Positions 23,130 to 34,111 are shown, counted from the stretch's first letter. The stretch: 64,000 nt of DNA from Isoperla grammatica (GCA_945910005.1 OX246748.1:9029363-9093362); one strand, 5' to 3'. The notes: generated by a model from the letters alone, not told the origin. A program made the numbers and translations.

Positions 23130-23745
23130 GTACCAATGTCCGTAAGATGTCACAGCGGAAGAGGAACTGGGCACTGGCGACACAGGTAGCAGCTATTAAG
23201 ATGCACTATTGGCGACAGCATAAGGCTATGACATGGCGCCGACAGATACCAGTGTAAAGCGGAATGCACTTATACCACTGTCCGTAAGAGTCGTCACCGC
23301 CAAGGAAAAGTAAGGCACCGACGACACAAGTAAAGCACAGGCTTCAGCTAGTATGATGCATAGTGTGGCGATAGAAAAAGGCTATGAGTGACATGACGCC
23401 GACAGATACAAGTGTAAAGCGGAATGCACTTATACCACTGTCTGTAAGGGAGTCACCGCGAAAGAGAAATAAGACACCGACGACATATGAAAAGGACAGG
23501 CCGCAGCTAGTAAGATGCATTGGCGAAAGCAAAAGGCCATAACGCAAACAGATACCAGTGTAAAGCGGAATGCACTTATACCACTGTCTGTAAGGGAGTC
23601 ACCGCAAAGGAAAAGAAAGGCACCGACGACACAAGTAAAGCACAGGTAGCAGCTAGTATGATGCATAGTGAGGCGATAGCAAAAGGACATGACATGACGG
23701 CGACATATACCAGTGTGAAGTGGAATGCACTTAGATTGCAGGCGG
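23130..23745. repeat. About 155-bp tandem repeat, about four copies
   Basis: GTGTAAAGCGGAATGCACTT recurs near 23253, 23411, 23557 and (as GTGTGAAGTGGAATGCACTT) 23714. Each unit also has GGCACCGACGACACAAGTAA and AGCTAGTATGATGCATAGTG. Spacing varies from 145 to 160. Confidence 0.8.
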
Positions 23746-23749
23746 TAAT

Positions 23750-24390
23750 CGATTATATTTATTATGTTATTGTGGTTTAAAGGCGGTAATTGAGGGTAAG
23801 ATAAATTTGGTAAAACACAATCGAAAAACACTCCAAGAACACTGTTTGGAAATTGCAGGGAATTTCTTCTATGTTTTAGAAAAAGGCAACCTTGAAAAAC
23901 TATAACAATGGCGTGCGACACATATTCAAAAACCGATTTCCACAAGACGCAAACTACATGCAATCACACCGGAAATTATGTGGATGGAACACCTATCTTT
24001 GGAAGACGCACTGTATTACTAACTAAAGAACACGTGGAAAAAAGTTTACTGCAAAGAAACTTCACTTGTTGGAAGCCGTGAGCCGCAAGAAATGTCAGCT
24101 TAGGCAATATGTTCCAGGCGTTTCCGAAAAGTTCAAGGAAATAAGTCAAAGGGAGCATTTCGCCCGATGGGTGGATAAGTGGAGATGGGTGGTTCGGTGG
24201 AATTCGGTTCTTATAAACAGCAGTCACATTTAAGACCAGAATGGTATACTTCCTACGCCTCACTCAAAGCGCACAGATCCATCAGAGAACAGGCAGAGAT
24301 ATTCCGGGTCTATTTCAATAAACTCCGAACTAGCACATATGAAGAATCATTCACCAAATTTTATTTCACAGCAGTTATTTTATTATTGTT
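23750..24390. other. Stretch without recognised gene
   Basis: Mixed composition, with open but unsupported frames. A tail fragment of an interspersed element follows at 24390-24455. Confidence 0.35.
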
Positions 24391-24661
24391 ACCTCTTACA
24401 ACTGGCAAAGTCACCCTGGGCTAATAAATTCTACCCCTGGCCAAAAGAGGAAAGAAAGTGTGAAGTGGAGTTATCAGAAATGTGTTATGATTGAACTTAA
24501 CCCTCTTAATACTGTATTACAATAACAAGTGATAAGTGACGAGTCTGAGGGATGGGATTCATAGCCTGCGACACAACTGTAGCTACTGGTCCATATCTCT
24601 AAGTGGCTTGTTATTCGATCATTCACTGCAGAATGATGACATAATATTCAATACAACATTA

Positions 24662-25370
24662 CACATTATGAGTTCCCTGGTAAAACCAACTTATTATAAA
24701 ACAATATCCAATTAAAATTAATTAAAATGATAGGTTATTTACGTCGCGTCAATTCATATAATGAAAATTCTAGAGACATTTACACTTACCGTAAACTGCA
24801 TGTTTGCTCGTGGGAGATGTTAGCTTGAAAGTCTACTGATTGTGACTGATAGTTTAATGCCACACTGCAAGCATTATATATAACAGACGGTGAAGTAAAT
24901 AACCATAATAATAATAATATCCATAATAATTATTATGATCGACGCAAAAATGAGGAATTTCTGTGTTAGTAGTTAATAATTTCCTTATTGTATACTTGAT
25001 TCGGATTCTTTAAATGTTTTAAGGTAATTAGTGCGCGTATTCATAATGAAATGGTAACTATATCCTTGTTATATAGAATTGTTGTTTGTAAAGAATACAA
25101 ACATGTTTATTTTTAAGTAGTATTTGGTGTATTATAATTTATAACGTACTCGACAGCTGTGAGGTGTATCAAGGAAGTACCATAAAAGTATGGAATAATT
25201 AAATGAAATCATAAATTAACATTTATGATTTAGTGAATTGAAATAAATGTTAATTTACTTCCGTTAATGTCAATGTTTACTAACATTGTAATAGTAGATT
25301 GTGATCATATGTTGGAAAAAAAACTTAGTAGTACTAATAATAACGAGGACACATTTTTACTGCCCCTCAT
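24662..25370. repeat. Duplicated promoter block, distal copy
   Basis: Second copy of the 20796-21480 block in the same orientation. It keeps an intact TATA box. The block extends about 500 bp upstream of the initiator, so any linked regulatory sites were copied with it. Confidence 0.85.
24790..24882 (-). promoter_or_regulatory. Gene C distal promoter and alternative exon 1b
   Basis: Minus-strand TATATATAATGC (from 24882) is followed by initiator TCAGTC at 24849..24844. A leader nearly identical to that at 20.9 kb leads to coding exon ATGCAGTTTACG (24801..24790) and a GTAAGT donor. I find no exon 2 of its own before 20668. The simplest reading is that it splices to 20407, giving gene C a 4.4 kb first intron and the same protein. 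Confidence 0.68.
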
Positions 25371-26120
25371 AAATAGGAAGAAAATCAAAATCTACACCAC
25401 AGCAAACTACGAGAAACACAAATTATTGTGTAGTAGTGATCAGCCCTAATCCAAGAACTAAGAATTCAACTGAAACGTAGGATGCCAGCTGCTTCCACGT
25501 TCAAGCATTCATTAAATACTAACACTTACTTATTTAAGTTATTAAATTAAACTTTGTTTTTGTGGTTCTCATATGGCACTAATACGATACTGACATTTTC
25601 TTCATTCGATTAAATTTGATGTGTTTTGTTGTATATAGATTCGGAATCAGTTATAGTTAGTAGTTAGAGTTTAACGCTAAAGTTTAAGGCTTGTAATGAA
25701 GACTAAAACTTCCAGCAATAAAATGGATAAACTAAAAACAGTTTGGAACATCATCAATAATTCATTATCTGTCACGATACAGATCTTTTCAAAGGGAAGT
25801 TGAAAAAAGGGTGTTATTTCATAACGAATAATACCGTCAAGGTCTGTATTTATTTCGTTATAGATTGCCCTTCTATTTATAATTTTTTTGGCCAAAAATT
25901 GTATTTTATGATAATATGTGGTAATACTCTATTTGTTGGCTTTTGCTATCATTGCTATTTCTTGTAATTTTGTTTGCGATTGTTGTGAAGCAATTTTTAT
26001 ATACATATCTCATCAGTTTGGCAAAAATATTAACTTGCAAGAACAGTATAAAGTCATATCATTTACATATTAATGAATTCAGTGTTATTTATTTATAAAA
26101 CATTTCTTGTATTGCTTGGA
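25371..26120. other. AT-rich stretch, nothing recognised
   Basis: No element module, frame or splice pair that I can support. Confidence 0.35.
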
Positions 26121-26121
26121 T

Positions 26122-26981
26122 TAACTGATGTTTCACGACGTACTCGACCGCTTGGGTCATACATATTCCTAATCATTCGTATACAGCAGTGGTGTAGTGG
26201 TGCTATACGGGCGTATATGCCGTATACACACTGCTCCGGCTAAAAAACTTTCGTATACACACTGGTTTTGGTTATGATACGAGTGATATGCAATGATACG
26301 GTCGTAACATGCCTCGAATGACGAAAACATTATTAACGATTGTTAGCTTTTCTCCATTGGTAAAATTGTGCTCTCTGGCACTGGCATTTAATTGGCACAA
26401 GGCCTCAAATCCTCCAAGACCACCCCTGGATCTGAGAGTCCCGATATTCAATTTTAAGTCCCACGTCCCGCCAATACACCAAGTGGGATGCAATTGACTC
26501 ATTTGCTCTTATCAACAGCCAACTATCAAGCAGCGTGTGGTTAGCAAAACCACTTCCCAAGCCCCAAAACGTATTCGTGAACAATTCGCGTCAGTGTCCC
26601 AATTATTTTTGGTGATTTTCTGGTTTTGCACTACAAAAACTGCAGTATTTCGGGATTGCATTCAGTCCGGTATTGGTATCTAAAACGCTATAAAAATACA
26701 CTCTAAAAAGCATGTTTTTTTCTAAATCGCCTGCGGCGACATTGTTGGGGGGTTCTGCCACCCAACCCCCCCCCCCCCCCATCTTCTTTTGTCTGGAAAG
26801 ATGTGTCCCTCCAGCTTCCCACTGAAGCGTATACGTACTGTACATTTGGCACTACACCACTGGCATACAGAAAGGGAGGGCAGGGCCATGTGGGAGGAGG
26901 AATCTTAAGTGGGACTTTGTGGGGGCAAAAAAACAGGGTCTCTTTTTGTTGCCTATTACACTGGCAGTGTCACCCTGGGTA
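26122..26981 (+). mobile_element. Gamma-type element split by the hAT insertion
   Basis: Left part is head B (TTCACGACGTACTCGACCGC, GGTCATA). Right part (26863 onward) is middle (GGGAGGGCAGGGCCATGTGG) and tail (CACTGGCAGTGTCACCCTGG). The hAT insertion is therefore younger than this copy. Confidence 0.7.
26187..26862. mobile_element. hAT-type non-autonomous DNA transposon
   Basis: Terminal inverted repeats are CAGTGGTGTAGTG at 26187 and its complement CACTACACCACTG ending 26862. The flanks GTATACAG (26179-26186) and GCATACAG (26863-26870) match at 7 of 8 bases, as expected for the 8-bp target duplication of hAT elements. The 676-bp interior has no transposase frame. It holds a 15-bp C run (26766-26780) and sits inside an interspersed element whose head lies to the left and middle/tail to the right. 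Confidence 0.75.
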
Positions 26982-27168
26982 AGGGAAGTGAGTCCGAATC
27001 TCTCCATGCCTGGGTCTCTTCAATCATGCATCAAACCATTATCAATGCATGAACGAGACGATTTCCATTCTCAATCAGCTTTTTCTTCCCAACAGAAGCA
27101 CGAGTCAGGCCATTCTCCTCATGGACCATTATTTCCACCCATGACAGCCAGTGCTAGCCTAACGCTAT

Positions 27169-27240
27169 ATTACTGTAATCCCTCTTTAATTCAAACTCGG
27201 TTAATTAAAAAATAATCTATAATTCAAACTATTGATGGAG
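27169..27240 (+). mobile_element. Possible pogo/Tigger-like terminus
   Basis: ACTGTAATCCCTCTTTAATT with CTCGGTTAATT resembles a pogo/Tigger terminal repeat. No matching inverted end is seen within several kb, so it is a truncated piece at best. Confidence 0.3.
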
Positions 27241-28080
27241 TCCAAGCAGAAGATTTGTGTGCTTAATGTTAATGAATTTAAATTTAAAGGGAGTATTGTA
27301 GAAGGTTCTTTATACTAGACTATTTTCTGTATTACTATTAATCATATTATTTATTTTCCACACATTATTTGTTATTTTATTATTATTTTTATTTAAAATT
27401 TTTTATTATTCATGTTGTAAATTTGTGTTTATGAGTTCGTACTGAACAGTTCATTGTTGACCATCGGCAAATCAGATCCACCAATCTCCTATCAAACAAA
27501 TAGGGGTAGGAGTGTTTATGGGGATTGTTACAGATAGGCCCCTCAAAAGCGATGGCTACATGTGAACATTGCAATGAAAAGCCTCATCATGCAGATTCAA
27601 GAAATATTGAAATGTCGTGTTTGTTTAGTCAAGCACACGTACGGCGCTCAACCATAAAAGTCGAGCTATGTATATATATACATCTATCACAGTCTTGTGG
27701 GAAAACATTTGTGTAAAGGGGATCCGCTTTAATTTTTCCTACCAGTAATGTGTTTGTAAGTGTATACTTTATATATTAAAATAAATAATTGTAATTAACG
27801 ACTTGAAGGAATAAAGTCAAAGCAGATAAACACATGGAAAAGTAAGCTAGATCGTTTTAAAATTAGTATTATTTGGTGTTACATCGATGTACTCGGCAAA
27901 TAGGTCAATAACATCGGAAAGCTGAATCATCGCTCGATTATGATTAAGATCAAAGATGAGCAAAGAGATAAACCATGATATACATGAGAGACCTCTTTGC
28001 GGGCACCGGTCACCGCGAGGAGGAACCTACCTCAACCGGCACATGTAATAATATTTAATTAACTTGATAATTGTTAATTC
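27241..28080. other. AT-rich stretch upstream of gene D
   Basis: No gene seen. 27995-28045 holds CTCTTTGCGGGCACCGGTCA, the dispersed element that seeds the 17-bp satellite at 38.66 kb (other copies at 40335, 53045, 57515 and 62935). Confidence 0.45.
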
Positions 28081-28185
28081 ATGTGTTAGACTGAGCATTT
28101 ACCTTTAACAACAATCCAATCACTTTCCCAACAAATATCATGCCAAATATTTCCAGACTTCATTAAATATGTAAGTCTTTACTAT

Positions 28186-28286
28186 GAGCTATTATGTAAC
28201 GTTACTTCCCTGTTAATTAGAAACTTAAGAACGCTTCGTATTAAGGTATATAAAACGATAGCTTTACAATATGAATACAATCATTC
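28186..28286 (+). promoter_or_regulatory. Gene D core promoter
   Basis: TATATAAAAC starts at 28247 and the initiator TCATTC lies at 28281-28286. The proximal motif GTAACGTTACTTCCCTGTTA (28197-28216) matches gene A GTAACGTCACTTCCCTGTTA. A distal block (28099-28138) is shared with A and B. The leader contains a local duplication (GTCGCCATCTAGTCAACAAG-like). Confidence 0.78.
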
Positions 28287-28360
28287 TTCTGCAGGACAAC
28301 GAAACAGAAAGTCGCTATCTAGTCAACAAGCAGTCGCCATCTAGTCAACAAGTAGTCACC

Positions 28361-28997
28361 ATGAAGCAAAAGGTAACAAATCAGAATGAATACAGTAAAT
28401 TTTCAGAATTTTTTAAGTAACTCCACTCTTTCGCAAAGATCTTTAAGATTAATAAATTTTCCAAATTGGTTTAAATAAAATTAGATTATGGTGTGTATTT
28501 ATGTATCTGGACGGTATACAATAGTATTTAGCACAAATTATCACCTGAAACTTTCATTATAACGGGGAAGATTGGATGAAAGGGGTGAGTTGGAGGGAAA
28601 AAAAAAAAGACGTACTCGACAGCTTAGATCATATATGACGTCTTCCAAACTAGTTCCATCTACATCGCCGGGTCGTCATAAGGGGAGTCCCGCAAGGGGG
28701 AGCAGAGGCAAGTGGGCGGAGAAATCTTCAGTGGGGACAGGGACTCGTGACACCAAAACTGGTGTTGAAGGATTGTGTTGGAACCCGAGAGATAGGTCCG
28801 TCATCGGACAGAGTATAAACTGTCAAAACCACCCCTGATCACCTTGTAAACGGAATGTTCTAACCTAGTCGAGCTCGAAATAGGCAATGGTTGATAATGA
28901 AAATACAAATAAAGTCATGGAGAACCTGTTAAAAAAAAGGGGTGAACATTCCTCCTTTCTGAACCTTGAATTTTCCGAAACCGTTTATTTTTTTCCA

Positions 28998-29045
<48 letters not shown>

Positions 29046-32000
29046 GGTGGTGTTGTTAAACGATGTACTCGACAGCATAGGTCATATGACGTCATCCGAA
29101 TTAGGTCGTCGTCACAAGGGCGGTCCAGCAAGGGAGGGCAGGGCAAAGTGGGAGGAGAAATCTTCAGTGGGACATTGGTGTGTGGGGGGGGGGGGGGGAA
29201 GGGACAGGGTCTCCTTTCGTGGCCCGTCTGGGCCCGGAGAAGAATAGGCCCAGAGTGACACTACTAGTCTTCAGAAAGGAGATCCGTCTCGAAACTGGGT
29301 AGAATAAATCTAGAGTGAATCTGCTTTCAATTACTAGTTTTGTGTTTTAGATAGTTATTATAAGTTAGTTATTACAGTATTGGTTATTTGTTAATATTTT
29401 ACGACCTAGGATTACTAGACTTCTTTACAAACTTCACGACTAATTTCTAGCGTACACCAAAGGGTCATGTGTCTACCACGGTAACTTGCTCCTCGATATA
29501 CCCACCCTGAAAAAAACCAGCAATTTTACAGAGCAGCAGGAGCATCGTGGCACCAGAGGTTGTAAAACAAGTCTTCTGAGATATTCTCCGAAGTGATTCC
29601 TATTCATTACTTCTGTTCAACGATGTACTTGATTTTTTGCAGAAAAAAATTTTGCAAATTGCAAAAAAATTGCAGAAAACGAAGTTAAAACGAGTAGGAA
29701 GAATATTCTAATAAGGTAAAGGTAGGGGAAAAAACCATTTCGATCCCTCTTACGATCAGCAGATACTTTTTAATATTTTGTATTATATTTGGTATTGAAC
29801 GATGGACATGTCTACTAGACACTATGACGTAGGAGGAGACAAACAGGAGGAAGCAGAATTGATTTTAAAGGGAGGACCTGATTTTGTCGCGTCTTGCGAC
29901 TGGCAGTGTCACTCTGGGGGGGGGGGGGGGGGGGGTTAAGAGGGATGGAAGGAACTGAGCAGGGCAGTAAAAGTAGCAACGTAAAGGGGTGATGAGAATA
30001 GGGTAAGTGGAGCATTTTCTCAACTACGTCGGCAACTGGTTTAGATAAAAACATTCCTTAAACGCCTTGGACAGTACCCAATTCAATAGTAATCAAAGGA
30101 GGGTGACTCGTGAAAACACGAGTGTTGTAGTAAATACGTGGGGTAATACTCCTTACTGTTCAAGATGGTTGTTCAGTGGAATGGTCTTAAGCAGGGGTGT
30201 AGTCGTAAATTAATATCAGCCTTGGCGCCTTGTTTGCGTAGGAGGGGGTGATGGGGAGGGGGGGCAGCAGCAATGCCCACATAAAGTCACAGTGGAACTT
30301 CTTTCGTGTTACTTGTGTATTCCAGCGAGGGAAAAAGAGATGAAAGACAAGGAGAACTATTGGGTGATGGAAAACGCTATGCTTGGCAAATTTGGCCTCA
30401 GAGGACAGCAGCAGGAGCAATAGAGAAGAAGTTGTTCGGTATACCACTGTGTCAGATAAACACAAATTTTAACGCGTTTATTTGTTGATAATTCTTATCC
30501 GGATTGATTGATTGATTGATATTTGGGCTTAACGTCTTATATTTTTGCAACTTGGCTAATCAAGACGATGAGTGGGGGATAATGAAGATGAAATTGGGGG
30601 CTTTTCGGAGGAAAGGGGCACGTAGGAGGGCGCGTGAGGAAAACGGAAACGGGAGGAAAGGGGATTGGGGTGTGGACTGCACTTCGTCTGACTTCTCCTC
30701 GACCAGTCCGGCTGGGTGGCCCAACCAGAAGCATATGCTTCCGCCGGCATAGCTCTCGGGATCAACAAAGCACGCAAACCTGCCCACCACGATAAGGTAG
30801 CAGTCCCTGGGCTGATTCATATCCGGAATTAATTTTGTCTATGAATGGTGGACTTGACATTAAGGTAAGACGTCGGTTTTACGTTTTCTCTTCCATAACG
30901 TGCAGAGTTATACTGGGCTGTCATTATAGTTAGCTCTCTAATAACCAACTGGATTTTTCATTGCAGCTCGTCCATCACAAAACTGGACACCGCTCGGAGC
31001 AAATTGTTGAACGGGTAACAAGAAAGTCCTCAAGCTTAGCCCAAATACTAAAACAATAAGTTCTTTAATAAAAATATTATTCAATATTGTGCCAACGTTT
31101 AGTACGTGGCAAAGTACGCACTCCTTAAACTCCACGTGTTGAAATATTTGATGATAAAATAACGTCTTTATCTCTTTAACAACGTCGATTCGACAGCCAG
31201 AGCTACCCTCGATTTATTCTACCACGCCTTCAACTTATAAGATGAGTGCGAACAAGGGAAAACCGAAATAACGCATTTTCTAAAGTTCAGTGGAGGGAGA
31301 GGATTTTATATACATCTGTTGTGAAGAGAGGCAATTCGGGATTGAAGAAAGGATGTTATTGCCCTTTGCAGAATAAACCTTACTGATCGATTTATTGGTT
31401 TGGTACACATGATATTTGGGTCTTGGTCCTATATTTTTGCAACTTTGGCTAATAGACGATGAATGAGTGATATATGAAGAAAAAGATGAAAAACTGCCAA
31501 ATGTCCGAATGAGATCCCTCTGGGGCTTCATTCCTGTACAATTTTTTAAACAATATTGTGTATTTATAGTACATTATATAGGTCCTAGTGGTGTAAATAT
31601 ACATAGTTTTTTTGAGTATTTTGTCGACGTTATGAGGTTATTAGACTGTTTTTGTTTGTTATTGTTTTTATTTTGTCTCGATTTTTCAACAATGCCTTCC
31701 TTCGATCGGCGTCTCTCTCCTGACTCCTGATTGGCTATTGGCTAACACCGGAGTTAAGTTTGCAAATGTACTGGAATGAGAACCGGAGGGCGGGGGGGCA
31801 ACAATGGGAAAAAGGGGGAAACCTCCATATCCAGGGGGAAACCCCATCCATCGCAATTCTACAGAACCACATTTAGCCGCAGAATAAGTACGCATTGAAC
31901 TTAAAAATTATATATCGTTGATCACACAGGGTCACTTTCGTCGCCTCTTACGACTAATAGTGTCACTATGGATTTGTTCTTCCTTGGGCCCAGACGGGTC

Positions 32001-33331
32001 TTAAATGAGTACTGTTTGGTCCAGATGATCGCCGCCCTCGCCGTGATAGCGCTAGCTGCGTGTGTCGCCGCCTACCCAGAAGGCCACGGGGCCACCAGCT
32101 ACAGCAGTGTCGTCCACCATGAAGGTCATCATGAAGGTCACCACCATGGAGGAGGACAGAGCAACGAAGACAGCAACAGTCACCACCCGGAGCAACACGT
32201 AAGCCCAAGACAATTACTTTTTAAAGCAATCATTTATCAAATGTCTAGACAATACGGTGATATGCAAGACGACCATTTCCTTCAGCAAGTAGCGTTATCA
32301 CAAATATGTAATATAATACAGAATATATTAATAAATAGTATTACTTTTCGTAACTCCTCATGACGTACTCGCCGACGTACATGAACGGGGTTGACATAAG
32401 GGAAACACAATTAGGGGAAGGGGGACAAGTGAAATGTTGAAGCATGACAGTGGGAGGGATGGTGGGGGGGGGGGGGGGACTGCCGGTCGTGCCAGTCTTG
32501 CGCAAATACTACCGTGAGTCCCGACCTAGCTTTATTATTATTCAAATCATTCACAACCCGGACAAAATGGAGAATCGATTTGGCCCGTACAACAGGCATA
32601 GCCGTTATCCAAGAACATTATTCAGCACTTAATACGGTATGAGGCATCTACATGCTTTTATAATACCCGTTATAAAAATGTATAGACTCGGAATTTTCGT
32701 TATACGTAAAATAATATATTCATGAAGTTGACTTATACTAAACTTCTCGGAATCAAGAGATTGGAATGACTTTATGGTGAAGATTATTATTAATTGAAGA
32801 AAATCTTATAAATATATTACAGAGACTTTATTATTTGTGTGTTACGACGCAGTCCATAGCTAGGTTATATGACATCATCTCATCACACCGTAGGGTTCCT
32901 TAGAATGGGAACCTAGACGACGGGTTGGCGGGTTTTATGCGTTATAAGGGGGGCTAGGGGGGTGTTAAGAAGCAAGATCTTGGATGGGAAATAGGGGGAT
33001 TAAATAAATGCACACGAGCACATACATACTCTGCGCACTTCTCGCTCACCTCAAACAATTCTTATGCGATTCTACTCCCCGTCCATTCCAGGCTCACCCC
33101 AAGTATCACTTCGACTACGCCGTCCACGATCTCCACACCCACGATATCAAGAACCAATGGGAGACACGAGACGGTGACGTAGTCAAGGGCAGCTACAGCC
33201 TGGTGGAGGCCGATGGTACTACCAGGACAGTTGACTACACCGCTGACAAACACAACGGCTTCAATGCGGAGGTCAAGAAGAGTGGACACGCCCACCACCC
33301 CCAGGTCTACGATCATCAGGGACACTACTAA
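28361..33331 (+). CDS. Gene D: RR-2 cuticular protein (three exons)
   Basis: Model join(28361..28372, 32025..32198, 33092..33331), 141 aa. Exon 1 encodes MKQK, then GTAACA. Exon 2 follows TTTGGTCCAG and encodes [16 protein letters not shown], then a His-rich linker ([14 protein letters not shown], then NSHHPEQH) to a GTAAGC donor. Exon 3 follows CATTCCAG and is the complete RR-2 domain ([50 protein letters not shown]), ending [12 protein letters not shown]. Junctions are phase 0. Intron 1 is 3.65 kb and filled with repeats. An interspersed element ends about 27 bases before the exon 2 acceptor, exactly as in gene A. It should be a secreted chitin-binding cuticle protein. The proline in the conserved EPDG is alanine here. 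Confidence 0.88.
28600..28745 (+). mobile_element. Gamma-type element fragment in gene D intron 1
   Basis: AAGACGTACTCGACAGCTTA head B, then GGTCGTCATAAGGGGAGTCC and AGAAATCTTCAGTGGGGACA. No tail. Confidence 0.65.
28999..29044. repeat. (ATT)n microsatellite
   Basis: About 15 uninterrupted ATT units lie immediately before a gamma-type head, as shorter ATT runs do at other copies. Confidence 0.9.
29045..29270 (+). mobile_element. Gamma-type element with inverted tail
   Basis: Plus head B and middle run to GGTCTCCTTTCGTGGCCCGT. Then the tail appears reversed (CCGTCTGGGCCCGGAGAAGA, ATAGGCCCAGAGTGAC). A 15-bp G run is at 29184-29198. Confidence 0.65.
29785..29935 (+). mobile_element. Delta-type element ending in a 20-bp G run
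   Basis: GGTATTGAACGATGGACATG head B-like, GGGAGGACCTGATTTTGTCG and CTTGCGACTGGCAGTGTCAC. The tail then runs into G at 29916-29935 in place of CCTGGGCC. Confidence 0.6.
30503..30815 (+). mobile_element. Interspersed element, alpha type, full length
   Basis: GATTGATTGATTGATATTTG start, GGCTAATCAAGACGATGAGT, TTGGGGTGTGGACTGCACTT and tail 2 (ACCAGAAGCATATGCTTCCG, CACCACGATAAGGTAGCAGT, CCCTGGGC). It lies in gene D intron 1. Confidence 0.8.
31384..31998 (+). mobile_element. Epsilon-type element abutting gene D exon 2
   Basis: Head A (ATATTTTTGCAACTTTGGCT), then disrupted middle. A unique CATTGAACTTAAAAATTAT segment shared with gene A (6103) is followed by tail TCTTACGACTAATAGTGTCA to TTGGGCCCAGACGGG, ending about 27 bases before exon 2. 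Confidence 0.7.
32360..33080. other. Gene D intron 2 content
   Basis: A head B-like piece at 32355-32400 and a 15-bp G run at 32464-32478. Otherwise AT-rich with no exon signal. Confidence 0.4.
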
Positions 33332-33370
33332 GAATGTGTGTTGTGGTGTAATTGTTTTGTTTTAATTGGT

Positions 33371-33376
33371 AATAAA
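33371..33376 (+). terminator. Gene D polyadenylation signal
   Basis: AATAAA lies 39 bases after the stop codon. Confidence 0.75.
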
Positions 33377-33796
33377 GTAAATTTTTGTTGAAACAAATAA
33401 TAATTTAACCCTTATTTTATGCACTGTTCTTCAATGATTGATTGAATAACAGTCAATCAATCAAATGAAATGTTTATCCCAATCCTCTATTTCCTACTTT
33501 TAAGACTGCTGTCACAAGGTTGTAGAATTGTTTTAGGTTTTTTGTGTTATACGACGAAATTTTAGCGAAGCCATATTAGGTCGTAGGAACGAAAACGTGA
33601 AACAAAATTAGTTTTTCGTGAAAACGTCTCATTTCTTGGACTAAACCTCAAAAGCCACAACAACAAAATATTAACTACTGGTGACCCAGAACGCTATCTA
33701 TAATGAGAGTGATGTATGATAAAGACAAGGAAATCCACCGTACAAAGTAGGCAGGGACCATGTTGATCAGACAGGGATGATCTGTTTTGATATTAT

Positions 33797-33975
33797 TTGG
33801 TGTTTAACGACGCTATAGCCAACTATGTTACATGACGTTGGAGTAGACTAAAGAGGCAATTATGATTTTAAAAAAGTAATGGGTGGAAAATTTAAATTGG
33901 AGGACCTCATTGGGTCGCCTCTTACGACTGGCAGAGTCAACCTGGGCCAAATTCTACCCCGGGCCCAGACGGGGA
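33797..33975 (+). mobile_element. Interspersed element, delta type, full length
   Basis: TTTGGTGTTTAACGACGCTA head B, TGGAGGACCTCATTGGGTCG, CTCTTACGACTGGCAGAGTC and ATTCTACCCCGGGCCCAGAC. A good reference copy of the delta type. Confidence 0.78.
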
Positions 33976-34111
33976 TGAGGTTATTGGAACAAAGGGAGAC
34001 TACAAGATCAAACAACAATCATATTACAACAAAGTATATAACATGGGGTACAATCTTGTTAGGCCTACTAATAATGTGTGTAGCTTTATAGCATAAGGTA
34101 TTGGATTAACG

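Noticed and set aside
22783..23145. 120-codon frame
   Set aside because: Begins within tail 2 of the chimeric element and has no recognisable domain.
30186..30230. CAGGGGTGTAGTCGT as a second hAT terminus
   Set aside because: No matching inverted end or target duplication could be found nearby.
33062..33325. Antisense frame over gene D exon 3 (and the equivalents at 7549-7791 and 18248-18520)
   Set aside because: Mirror of the highly conserved RR-2 coding strand; the sense strand has the domain and splice sites.
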